Shown: positions 31,223 through 41,100 of the stretch, one piece after another
How positions within the stretch are numbered: the first letter of the stretch is position 1
Layout: every line of letters starts with the position of its first letter
Translations under genes and position numbers: made by a program
Notes under the pieces: generated by a model
Seen by the model: the letters and a program-made list of their open reading frames with translations, nothing else
Database searches by the model: none
Told to the model about the DNA's origin: nothing
Source of the DNA: a virus
Strand: one strand, 5' to 3'
Virus record (IMG/VR): IMGVR_UViG_3300010413_000010
Span: 1-64,000 of that record
DNA length: 64,000 nt

Positions 31223-31645
31223 ATGACAGTAGTTAACTGGCCTTCAGAACTACCTCAACAGGTGTTACAGGACGGTTTTTCGGACACCCCAGGAAATGGG
31301 GTGATCCGAAGTGATACTGATACCGGGTATCCATTCATACGGCGCCGTTTTACGGCTACTGTGGATACCTACAACATCGCAATGGCGATGACTTTTGATC
31401 AGTACCTCATCTTTCGGAACTTCGTTAAGAATACCCCGAACCACCCCACATTACCCGGCATTGCCGGAGGAAGTGTCAGGATCAATTTCCCTGACCCGGT
31501 GTGGATTCCTGGTGACGGTGAGACCGAAGATGACCGGCCGTTAATCGAAGTACGACTCGTGACAGACTCATCCCCCTACACGGCAACGCCGCTAGGACAG
31601 AGTACTGAGATGCGGGTCACTTTTAAATTGGAGAAAACCCCATAA
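31223..31645 (+). CDS. Tail-tip protein, lambda M-like position
   Basis: 140 aa, beta-rich. The pattern WPSELPQQVLQDGFSD ... MTFDQYLIFRNFV occurs in tail proteins placed directly after the tape measure gene. Likely part of the baseplate hub. It overlaps the next gene by one base. Confidence 0.65.
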   Translation: MTVVNWPSELPQQVLQDGFSDTPGNGVIRSDTDTGYPFIRRRFTATVDTYNIAMAMTFDQYLIFRNFVKNTPNHPTLPGIAGGSVRINFPDPVWIPGDGETEDDRPLIEVRLVTDSSPYTATPLGQSTEMRVTFKLEKTP

Positions 31646-32130
31646 TGTCTAGAACAGTATCAAGTACTGTTCGGTCTGAAATTCAAGCTTCGGAAACATA
31701 TTTAGTCCCTCTTGTTGTGTTAACTATTGACCACCCGAATATGGCTGAACCCGTCCGGGTGGTCAACAATAATGAGGACATTGTTTTTGAAACCAACACT
31801 TACAAGGCAGCTTCGTTTAAGTTCACCCCTCCTTCACAGGAAGGGTCAGAACTGAGTGGCGCAACAATTACTATCGCAAATATCGATAGAAGCCTTATGT
31901 CGATTTTAAGAGCTGTGACCGACCCGCCTACCATCGAGGCGGTCATTGTTCTTGTAGGTGATACCGGCGTGGAGAGGGAAGCCGGACCCTGGACTTTCGA
32001 CTTAGCCGGTATTCAGTATGACAAGGATAAGATCACCGGCCAACTTACTTATAACTTCAGACCGAAACAATCGCTTTCGACCATAAAGGTCACCCTTCGA
32101 GATTTTCCCTCCCTTATTGTCTACCAATAG
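31645..32130 (+). CDS. Tail-tip protein, DUF1833 / lambda L-like
   Basis: 161 aa. DUF1833-type features: an N-terminal ASETYLVPLVVLTIDHPNM and a central EGSELSGATITIANIDRSL. Lambda L, at this place, binds an iron-sulfur cluster, but no cysteine cluster is present here, so only the positional analogy holds. It ends one base into the NlpC/P60 gene. Confidence 0.7.
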   Translation: MSRTVSSTVRSEIQASETYLVPLVVLTIDHPNMAEPVRVVNNNEDIVFETNTYKAASFKFTPPSQEGSELSGATITIANIDRSLMSILRAVTDPPTIEAVIVLVGDTGVEREAGPWTFDLAGIQYDKDKITGQLTYNFRPKQSLSTIKVTLRDFPSLIVYQ

Positions 32131-32516
32131 TGGACATCAGTAAATACATCGGCATCCCGTACCAGTCTCATGGTAGAAGCTTTGACGGCTGCGACTGCTA
32201 TGGGCTTGCTCGATTAGTGCTTAAAGAAGAATTCGGAAAAACACTCCCAGACATATGGAATTACACATCTGCAGGTCACCTGCCTTCAGTAACAAGGGCC
32301 TTCAAAGAGAATGCCCCCATCCTTGCAGATCGGGTCAAGACCCCAAAACCAGGAGATGTGATTCTTTACAGGTTCTTCGGCTACACCTCCCATATGGGGG
32401 TGTATGTGGGTGATGGAAAGGTTTTGCACATTACGGCAAACACCCACTCGGTTTGTGTTCCTGTAGATTCCGGGATTCTTCGTGGCCGTAGAGAAGGATA
32501 CTATGAAATCAGATAA
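32130..32516 (+). CDS. NlpC/P60 tail hydrolase, lambda K-like
   Basis: 128 aa from GTG 32130. NlpC/P60 papain-like fold: catalytic cysteine in FDGCDCYGLARLVL (about residue 18), histidine in SHMGVYVGDGKVLHI (about residue 88). It cuts peptidoglycan stem peptides, probably locally during DNA entry. It lacks the separate JAMM domain of lambda K. Confidence 0.85.
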   Translation: MDISKYIGIPYQSHGRSFDGCDCYGLARLVLKEEFGKTLPDIWNYTSAGHLPSVTRAFKENAPILADRVKTPKPGDVILYRFFGYTSHMGVYVGDGKVLHITANTHSVCVPVDSGILRGRREGYYEIR

Positions 32517-35500
32517 CATTACGCTGATTGTCTCTGACAATCCGTTTACTACAGACAAAGAAATATACAGTGTCGAACGGAAGACCTACCGGGAACTCTT
32601 TGATGAGTACACCCGTGGAAAGTACCCGATCTCTCAGGCTGTTATTTATGACACAGATATCAGGATAGAGGATTTCGATACCACCCCGGAATCGGATAAC
32701 GTCATTATTCGAATTGTTCCGGCGTACACTGGCGGTTCCGGCAATGCTGGTTCTGATATGGGTAAAGCTGGAAACATGACGCTCTTAACCACTATAGCTG
32801 TAGGAATAGCTATTTTTGCTGCGGGTGTGATGACTGGAGGTGTTGCTTGGGGCGTCATGGCCGGTGTTTTTATCGGTGGTGGTCTTGTCGGTGGTATTGC
32901 TGTCCTCGGTGGGTATGCACTCGATAAACTGGCGGCGAGTATGGACGGCTTGGATACTGGTGGAGGAGACAGCCTCAACGGTATTCGAGGCGGGGAGAAC
33001 CGCAGGAACGTTGGGGGGAGAATCCCCCTCCTTCTGGGAAGACATCTCATTTACCCTGATAGGGCAGCGAACCCATACCTCACTGGGATTGATGGGACAA
33101 GTGAAACTGAAATACATCTTCTCTATATCCTTGGGTATGAGAATGTCCGACCTATAGCCGGAACTTATAAGTTTGGGGATCAACTCGCGTCTGAAGTTAC
33201 TGACATTGCAAACAATTTGGATGTTGATATCGGAACCACGGGGCAACACCCTCAGTATCCTATTAGTGTTTTGAGCACTTACCCAGGGAAGGTTGTTTAC
33301 CTTGATCGTGATGATATTGAGGGGTACACCCCCCGTTCCCCCTTAGAAGATAACCTTGTTTTAACAACCCCTACAGGGACCGGTGATATTGAGATCGGGC
33401 TACAGTTTCCTCAAGGACTTTATACTCGTCTTGACAACGGGAGCGTTTCATACACAACGTACCCTTTAACAATAGAAATTGCCTCTGTTGAAGACCCGGA
33501 CACAAAGTATAAATACCGCTATGACAGTGGTGTCCCTATAGCCGGAGTAGGTAAAGCAACATTCACAGGTGACGTTGAGTTTGCATCTCTACCTTCAGAT
33601 GACACAAAAATCGGTGTTTCAGCCTACGAATATGGGCATGATTACACAAAGCTATCTTCAAAATCTCAAAGTGGGCGTCGTATCGCAGCTTCAATTGACT
33701 TTGATTTAGCAAGTAATCCAGTTCACAGTCCGTCAGGGCAATATATAATAACGGTACGTCAATATTACGCTATGGGTGATCCTGATGGGAAAATGATGGT
33801 GATGGCTGTGGAGTACGTAAACTTCACTTCGTCCAGCACTACATATCCTATAGCAACAGACATCAAAGATGATCTAACTACTATAGGTATCACCGTTCCA
33901 TCTACAGAGAGCAGTCAATCCCTGTCCGCTTTCAACTGTGAGGCCCAGCTTTATACCCGCGATTATTCTGGTTCAGGAACTGGAGCGTCTGCATGGACTG
34001 CCGGAATAGCGACAAGTAATCCCGCCTCGATGTTTCTATATCTTCTCACTGATCCTTTAGTGAATAAAGATGCTACAAAAAATGAAGCACGGATTGATTG
34101 GCCAGCTTTAGAAAACTGGTGGGCTTTCTGTGAAAATGGAGGAAGTGTAGCTGGAGACCCCTTGGAATGTAATATGACATTCCCGGATGTTACGACAACT
34201 GAGGAAGCACTCACAGCGGTCTGTAGAACGGGTCGTGCGGTCTGGACAATTGTTGACGGATTGATAACCGTCATAATTGACGAAGAAAAACCGGTCGTGA
34301 CCCAATATTTCACACCACGTAACAGTTTCAACTTCAGTGGGTCTAAACCGTATGCAACCCCCGTCTCAGAGCTTCGGGTTACCTACATCAATAAAGAGAC
34401 ATGGACGGAAGATGAACTCATAATTGATAATCCGTGGGCTACTGGGGATAGTTTCGAGGAAATTCGTGCATCAGGGATGACTTCTTATTCAGAGGCATAT
34501 CGCTACGGGCTTTATCTTCTGGCTGCCAGGACATTACGTCCTGAGACATTCACCTTCACGGCCTACATGGACTCCATTGTTTGTACGATTGGGGATCGAG
34601 TGCGGCTGTCCCATGATGTCCCCTTAATAGGGGCAGGAGTAGCTGGACGGATTACCGGGCTGGTGACTGATGGGGGAGGGCTCGTAACTCAAATATGGGT
34701 TGATGAGCAGTTTACCTTCACCGACGGGGAAACTCACCGGTTATTACTCCGGCCGTTAGACCCAACCGAAACTTTTGAGAGTGTTGAAAATTCTCTGATG
34801 GTTGAAGTTGTTACTCCAGCGTCCCTTACAAATGAAGTCTATGTTGATGGAGAGACCTATTACAGGTTCGATTTAACAACTCCCACGGATGAAACCAAGT
34901 TTGCAATTGATCAGCTCTTCATGCCTGGCATCTCTGGACAGGAGACCTTGGACCTTCTTATTGATTCAATTCAAGTCGTTGATGAGCAGTCCGTTGAAAT
35001 CACTGCGATACCTTACTCTGAGGCAATTTATTCCATTGATGAGAGTGGAATACCTGCTTATGTTGCAAACATAACTCTTCCTCCTGCCGGTTTGAACGAA
35101 CCGAACTTCTCCGGCATCTATGATCTCGCAGCTCAGATGGCTGCTTTAGAAGAAGCCAAAGCCGAATTATATGGCAAAGTCGGGTTTAGTCAGATAGTTG
35201 ACGGATATATTCCTGCTGGAGATATGTCCACTCTGGACCCTCCTTCTGCAGCGCTTACTTCACAAGGCCGAACCATATCGATGGCGATAGCGTTACCTTC
35301 AGGACTAGTTTCTGCAACCTTGGTGACTGAAGCACAGATATCGGATGATGGTGCGACTTGGTACTCTATGCAGGACGGTAGTGATCCGGCTGGTGATACA
35401 AGCTGGATGACTTCTTGGCAAGGCACACTCGATGATGTAACTGCTTTTACTGGACTGCAGTATGTTTTAAACCGAATACCCTTCGGCGGAACCGAAGGTA

Positions 35501-38178
35501 TTCCGACGGAGAAGACTTACTATTTTAGGTTCCGGTTTGTAACTGGATATTCAGCTAGAGTAGAGACAGCATGGTCGGCTACTTATTCGATAGCTGTGAA
35601 ACCCCTCACAACGATAGACATCGAAGGGGGGAAGATCACTACCGAAAAGATTCAAGCTGACGCGATTACTGCTGATTTGATTGCAACCGGTGCTGTGACT
35701 GCAGACGCTATCGATGTTGATGATCTTTTCGCACAGACGATAACAATCCCGGCAGGCGGTTCGTTAACGGCCGGTGATGTGGAACTTTCCAGTACAGGAC
35801 TTACAGGTCCCGGTTTTGCTATTACGGCTTCCGGTATAGCTGCTGATCAGGGGACTATTGGTGGGTTCAATATTGGAGCAACCAGACTTTTCTCCGGTGC
35901 CGCTGCAGGTGACGGCGCACGGATACAGCTCGATGTAACTCAGAATCGGTTTGCCATCTATGACGCATCGAACATTGCTAAGGTAGCTTTGGGTTATCTC
36001 GGAGGGATCGAGTCTTTCAACAGTAATCAGTACGGCCTTTATATTGCCGACGGTAACGTCGCACGATTTGAAGGTGGCGCGGAACTCGTAGGTAACGACT
36101 ACACAATTGCCCAGGATGGTGCCCTCGTTATTGAGAACGCTGACGGTGCTGCAGTTGCACGGTTCGGTTCTGTAGGCACCGGAGAAATTGGGATGATCCT
36201 TGGTTTTGCTGACCAGGGTGGTGGCACGTTAGACTCTCCTCAAGATTGTGACCGACGTATTTACATCGATGCGGATGAGTTGGGTTTAGAGCAATGGACA
36301 AATGCCGCGTGGTCGACTGTTAACAGTGTTCGGATCGGTGGTGCAGATGAGAACGGGAACTTCACACCCTATTTTTTTGGCCGGGGGCTCCGCAGCTCGT
36401 TGGCAGATGCCACAATGGGGAATTATATTCCGACGGCAGATACTGCGGTATGGAACGCCGAAGACGCCTCGAACCGATTGATATCGAACCAGGGCAAGGA
36501 ATTAACATACGTGCAGTATTTTCTTACTGGTGAGAGTTATCAGAAGTTCGGTACAGCTGGATTTCGTATTAACGCAAACGCAATGGACCGGTACGGGTAC
36601 ATTAAAGCACCGCTAGGTATTTCGGTTTTCTCCCAGTCGTTTCTTGCTGGGGTTTGGATGCGAATCGATAGTGGCTATATAGACGATTCACGTGTGTTCC
36701 TGCAAGTTGGGGATACATCCAGTACCGTTGCAGATAATTTTTATAGCTTTACTGCATATTACGACACGAATACACTCACATTAAAATCCAGTGTTACTGA
36801 TCCATTAGCAACGAAGTCTGAACAGTTGCCGTTGGATACATTTTTCTTTCTTGGGTTGTTTTATGATGAACCAAACTCAAAGATTTATGCAATACAGAAT
36901 GATACCATATTGTTTGAAGCGGATGCGTCTACTTTTACGTCGTTAAACTCTGACGGGACCGTGTTCGTGTATGGGAGAGAAGTAGACCTGTATTTTGATG
37001 ATCTCTTTTATTCTCCGGGTTTCGATTCTATTGATGCGGTGCTACAGTATGTTCAGCGGAATGAGGCGTGGGATATATCGGGAACCCTCCGAGATTTGTT
37101 TATTACTCCCGCTGCTGGTGGGGTTGTTCGTGTTATAGGTGGGATTAGCTTTGAGGGGCCTCTTGGCTTTACCGGTTATGATCCACTTGTACCTGTAGAA
37201 CGTAATCATCAGATATGGCTGAAAGGTGATGTCATTAAGTTTCAGGAGTATACCAACAACGGTTGGACCTCCGTCAACTCGATTATTATCGGCGGGGTAG
37301 ATGATAATGACATATTCATCCCTCTAGTCGGTAGTCGCGGTGGCTATAACGTAATGGGTGGACCTCCTGCGGGTGAGCCGTTCCCGAGTGAAGAGTTCAA
37401 ATTATTTAACTTTGAGAATGGTTTTGTAGACCAGAATGGCGAAGAAGCCTACTCGATGGCACGGGTAACTACGACAACTACATGGTCGAAGTTCGGCACG
37501 TACTCTCTGGCGTGTGATACTACCAACTCGTACGGTACACTTCACCCCGACTGGCGATCATGGACTTTTGGCGAAGACCAAGCGTTTGCTGCTTATTTTT
37601 GGCAGGATAATATTGATGGCGGCGGAGCTACATTCTTCCAGATACGTGATGGATCAATAGATAACGTTTTTCTGATCGGCTCCATGAACTCTACTGAAAT
37701 ACAAATCAGAGTTATTAAAGGGGGGGTAACCGAATATTCTGCAGCTATTGACGTAGGGGTCTCTACGGATGGAGAACACTTCATTGCAATGAGCTACGAC
37801 AGTACTGCAGATATTTTGTACTGGTGTTTCGACGATCAGGTTTTTAATACGGGGGTTATTGGAGGCACTTGGGATGAGGGTTCTGGATACTGTGAAGTAT
37901 CGGTTCAAAACCGCCCTACTAGCATAATCACGTATGCTGACGAAGTTCTGTTCGCCCCTGACCAGACCGTTCCTGTTGAAGTGTTTCTTCAACATTACCG
38001 CTCTGACCTTCCTTGGAACACGTCTTATTCAATTAAAGATTATGTTTTGCACCCCGCTCCTGGCGGGGTTGCTCGGACTATGGGAACTCACGTAGCTGAC
38101 GCATATCAGTTCCCGTATACAGATGCTCGAATAGAATACAACCCCGACACTGAAACCATCGATTTCGTTTTCACTTAA
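32503..38178 (+). CDS. Tail tip protein, I-J-like fusion with receptor-binding C-terminus
   Basis: 1891 aa from ATG 32503 (GAAGGA 4 nt upstream; GTG 32482 is weaker). The first 90 residues and the following Gly/Ala/Val hydrophobic pair of helices (about 85-140) resemble the lambda I tail-assembly protein. A J-like hub follows (about 150-1030) with an FnIII-like part near 900-1030. The last 640 residues contain two tandem similar units (each a TNxxW-VNS-IGG strand block, a LamG-like module and a C-terminal helix). It fixes host receptor contact. Confidence 0.85.
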   Translation: MKSDNITLIVSDNPFTTDKEIYSVERKTYRELFDEYTRGKYPISQAVIYDTDIRIEDFDTTPESDNVIIRIVPAYTGGSGNAGSDMGKAGNMTLLTTIAVGIAIFAAGVMTGGVAWGVMAGVFIGGGLVGGIAVLGGYALDKLAASMDGLDTGGGDSLNGIRGGENRRNVGGRIPLLLGRHLIYPDRAANPYLTGIDGTSETEIHLLYILGYENVRPIAGTYKFGDQLASEVTDIANNLDVDIGTTGQHPQYPISVLSTYPGKVVYLDRDDIEGYTPRSPLEDNLVLTTPTGTGDIEIGLQFPQGLYTRLDNGSVSYTTYPLTIEIASVEDPDTKYKYRYDSGVPIAGVGKATFTGDVEFASLPSDDTKIGVSAYEYGHDYTKLSSKSQSGRRIAASIDFDLASNPVHSPSGQYIITVRQYYAMGDPDGKMMVMAVEYVNFTSSSTTYPIATDIKDDLTTIGITVPSTESSQSLSAFNCEAQLYTRDYSGSGTGASAWTAGIATSNPASMFLYLLTDPLVNKDATKNEARIDWPALENWWAFCENGGSVAGDPLECNMTFPDVTTTEEALTAVCRTGRAVWTIVDGLITVIIDEEKPVVTQYFTPRNSFNFSGSKPYATPVSELRVTYINKETWTEDELIIDNPWATGDSFEEIRASGMTSYSEAYRYGLYLLAARTLRPETFTFTAYMDSIVCTIGDRVRLSHDVPLIGAGVAGRITGLVTDGGGLVTQIWVDEQFTFTDGETHRLLLRPLDPTETFESVENSLMVEVVTPASLTNEVYVDGETYYRFDLTTPTDETKFAIDQLFMPGISGQETLDLLIDSIQVVDEQSVEITAIPYSEAIYSIDESGIPAYVANITLPPAGLNEPNFSGIYDLAAQMAALEEAKAELYGKVGFSQIVDGYIPAGDMSTLDPPSAALTSQGRTISMAIALPSGLVSATLVTEAQISDDGATWYSMQDGSDPAGDTSWMTSWQGTLDDVTAFTGLQYVLNRIPFGGTEGIPTEKTYYFRFRFVTGYSARVETAWSATYSIAVKPLTTIDIEGGKITTEKIQADAITADLIATGAVTADAIDVDDLFAQTITIPAGGSLTAGDVELSSTGLTGPGFAITASGIAADQGTIGGFNIGATRLFSGAAAGDGARIQLDVTQNRFAIYDASNIAKVALGYLGGIESFNSNQYGLYIADGNVARFEGGAELVGNDYTIAQDGALVIENADGAAVARFGSVGTGEIGMILGFADQGGGTLDSPQDCDRRIYIDADELGLEQWTNAAWSTVNSVRIGGADENGNFTPYFFGRGLRSSLADATMGNYIPTADTAVWNAEDASNRLISNQGKELTYVQYFLTGESYQKFGTAGFRINANAMDRYGYIKAPLGISVFSQSFLAGVWMRIDSGYIDDSRVFLQVGDTSSTVADNFYSFTAYYDTNTLTLKSSVTDPLATKSEQLPLDTFFFLGLFYDEPNSKIYAIQNDTILFEADASTFTSLNSDGTVFVYGREVDLYFDDLFYSPGFDSIDAVLQYVQRNEAWDISGTLRDLFITPAAGGVVRVIGGISFEGPLGFTGYDPLVPVERNHQIWLKGDVIKFQEYTNNGWTSVNSIIIGGVDDNDIFIPLVGSRGGYNVMGGPPAGEPFPSEEFKLFNFENGFVDQNGEEAYSMARVTTTTTWSKFGTYSLACDTTNSYGTLHPDWRSWTFGEDQAFAAYFWQDNIDGGGATFFQIRDGSIDNVFLIGSMNSTEIQIRVIKGGVTEYSAAIDVGVSTDGEHFIAMSYDSTADILYWCFDDQVFNTGVIGGTWDEGSGYCEVSVQNRPTSIITYADEVLFAPDQTVPVEVFLQHYRSDLPWNTSYSIKDYVLHPAPGGVARTMGTHVADAYQFPYTDARIEYNPDTETIDFVFT

Positions 38179-38193
38179 AAGAAAAGAGTTATT

Positions 38194-41100
38194 ATGTCTT
38201 TAATATTTCACCTCCCTTTAAACGGGGATTTCACCGAACAGACGGGGGCGGGGCACACTGTTGTCCCGTCCAACGTCTCCTTTACAGAGTCCATATTTGG
38301 AGAGAACGCAGTCTTCGCCGGAACCGTCGATTCAAAGATTGACGTTACTCTGGAATCCCCGACAGATATCAAGTCGATTATGTTCTGGATTAGGACACGG
38401 CATGGGGCACGGCAGATTCGATCCACCGAAGATTCTCAACGTCAGTACTTCCCAACGATATTTCGAGTACCTGCAGTTGCAGGAATGATCTGTCTTAGTG
38501 CGTGGGCGGCGGGTTTAACTAACGAAACCGTCCATCTTTGGAATAATTCATATGCGACGGCAGTTACTCAAGAAATTGCTGAGGACGAAACTGCACATAT
38601 CGCTATGATTTGGAATGCAACAGATTCCCGGTATGATATTTTCATCAATGGACATTATGTAAATTCACATGACCGATCTGAAACTGGAGCTGCGGGGTTA
38701 CTTTCTTCGGTCTCAACATTTATCATTGGAACCGATAGTGCTGCTTATCACTATGACGGTCAGCTCTCCGACTTCCGAATCTATGACCATTCTCTGACTC
38801 CCGCCGAACTCAGGGATATTGCCAAGTATCCGAATAACGGACTTCTGGCTCATTATAAGTTTCAAGGGGATGACCGCGATTACTCTGGGAACGGGTACCA
38901 CGGCTCTGTCTACGCCGGAAAAGAGCAGGCCCATTTAGTCAATGAAATAAACATGAATGACTATGGGATGCTGGCTGTTAAGAACACCGCTACAAGTGCC
39001 TGGGATTCTGGTGCTCGGGCTTACCAGTCATTCCCTGCAACCGATGGTTCAGTTAGCTCCCCTGTATTCACAGAGTGGAAATACCATCTGGTTGACCCAA
39101 CATCTGATGCAGGGTCACATGCAGTTATGGCAGGAATCAGCAACACAGCCGACGCATCAACGGGAGCGTTCGGCCAGATTCAGTGGGCGCTGTACTGTTA
39201 CAATATGTCCCTGCATGTTTACTATAGTGGGACTTCTCAGGGATACACAGGATATCAGCATTATGTTGGTGCCACCTACCGGATGGAGTGGGATGGTACG
39301 TATCTCCGTATTTTACAAGATGGCAATGTAATCTGGACAGATACTCCAACAGTATCTGGTAATCTACGTTTTCGTATTGCTGTTCACAGTTACGGTCACT
39401 CGGATGGAGCTTATAATATTTATCAATCTCCCCGTTCCACGCGGGTCTCTTACTCGGATGTTTGGGACGATACGAAAGCAGTCCAGTTAAGATGGGCTGA
39501 TGATTCGTGGATTGTTGTTAACCATAACGGGGAAATGTCCCGGAAGGTGTTCGGGACAGAGCGATGCCATACTATTTCAGCTTGGATAAACCTAAGTTCT
39601 TGGTCTAATTATGGTTCGTTAATAAATAAGATGACCGGAGCCTCGTGGTCGAACACAACGAATGGTGTCTGGACCTATAGTGCAGGGATTCGTCACATAG
39701 CTGGGACAAATGAAGGAGGAAATCCCACTAACTCTGTAATAGCTGTAACGGAATCACCAACTCTAAACGAGTGGCATCACTTCTGCGCGGTGTCCCAAGG
39801 GAAGTTCGGGTTTTTATATATTGATGGCCAGTTCATCTCGATCTGTGATTATGATGTCCTGTACAAAGACCAAAGTGAGAACCAGCGAGAAATCTGCATC
39901 GGCCCTAGGTATTTACCATCTTCAGGCAGTGAAGGGTTCCCTGGCAAAATTTATGATTTGCGAATTTATTCAGAGCCGTTGAGTCCCAACATCATTCGTG
40001 CTTTAGCTCATTCTCCGTTCCCGACCAAGAAAACAGAGGAAATGATTTCCAACTCTAAATCCCTCATGTTGGATTTCAATTTTGCTGAACGGGCAGAGGT
40101 GACATACAACAACTATGTGAACAACGTAAAACGCGGCGACTATGAGGAGTTGGCGGTTGGTTCTGATGCTAATTTCACAACTGCTCAAGCCGGTGCAGGT
40201 AGTTATGTTGGTGTTGTTGACACTTTTGCTCACGAGGGTGAAAAGTCGTTACGGTTTGTTTCTGGAACTGATAGTTATAAACGGATTTACTACACACTAG
40301 GAGGTGTTTCTGCTGGCACCTGGATGTCTATCTCTGCCTGGGTCTACAATACTGATCCCAGCTTAAACGTGTATCTCCATATGGAAGCTAACGGTGGTGA
40401 CTACACATGGGGGATACCTCAAGATCGGAATTACCACCACGGGACCGGCTGGGAAAGGCTTTGGTGCCGGATCAATCCAGCCACGACATCCGTAACCGAC
40501 CTCTATATGTACATAAACAACAAGACAAGTGGGAATGAAATCTTTATAGATGAATTCCTGTGTGAATCAAACCCAATTGATCATGGTCACACGGTAGGAT
40601 ACTTTTCAAACAACGTAAGGGATTCCTCCGGCTGGCCGTTTAGTTTGAAAAACGATGACGGACTCGGGCGGCGTTCCCCTAAGTGGGTAGAAGAAGGCTA
40701 CAACTCGGTGGGAGCTATTGAGTTTCCGGCCTCAAATGCGACAGCTCAGACAAAGTGGAATAGCAGTAAGATTTCATTCGGTCCTGACCCAATTCTTACG
40801 GTAGCTTATGCTATAAAACGAACCGGCGACATCTCGTCAGGAAAGGCTACATGGGGTCTGGGCTCCCCAGGTTCTCGGTGTGCTCTCTCCAGCTATGTTA
40901 ATGCAGTGAACTCCATCGGGATTGATTACTACGGATCACCAACTTACAAAGCTGATTACACATGGCCTGTAAATGAGTGGATATATGTGGTGGTGGTCAA
41001 GAACCAGACGGGGCTCACCCACAAAGATGGGCACGAGATTTATATCGATGGAGTTAAGCAGGATATTACAGTTCTACGGAGTGGGGCATATCAACCCACC

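Noticed and set aside
32646-33249. Minus-strand ORFs over the tail-tip gene
   Set aside because: Pro/Ser-rich antisense of a Gly/Ala-rich helix region; no start signals.
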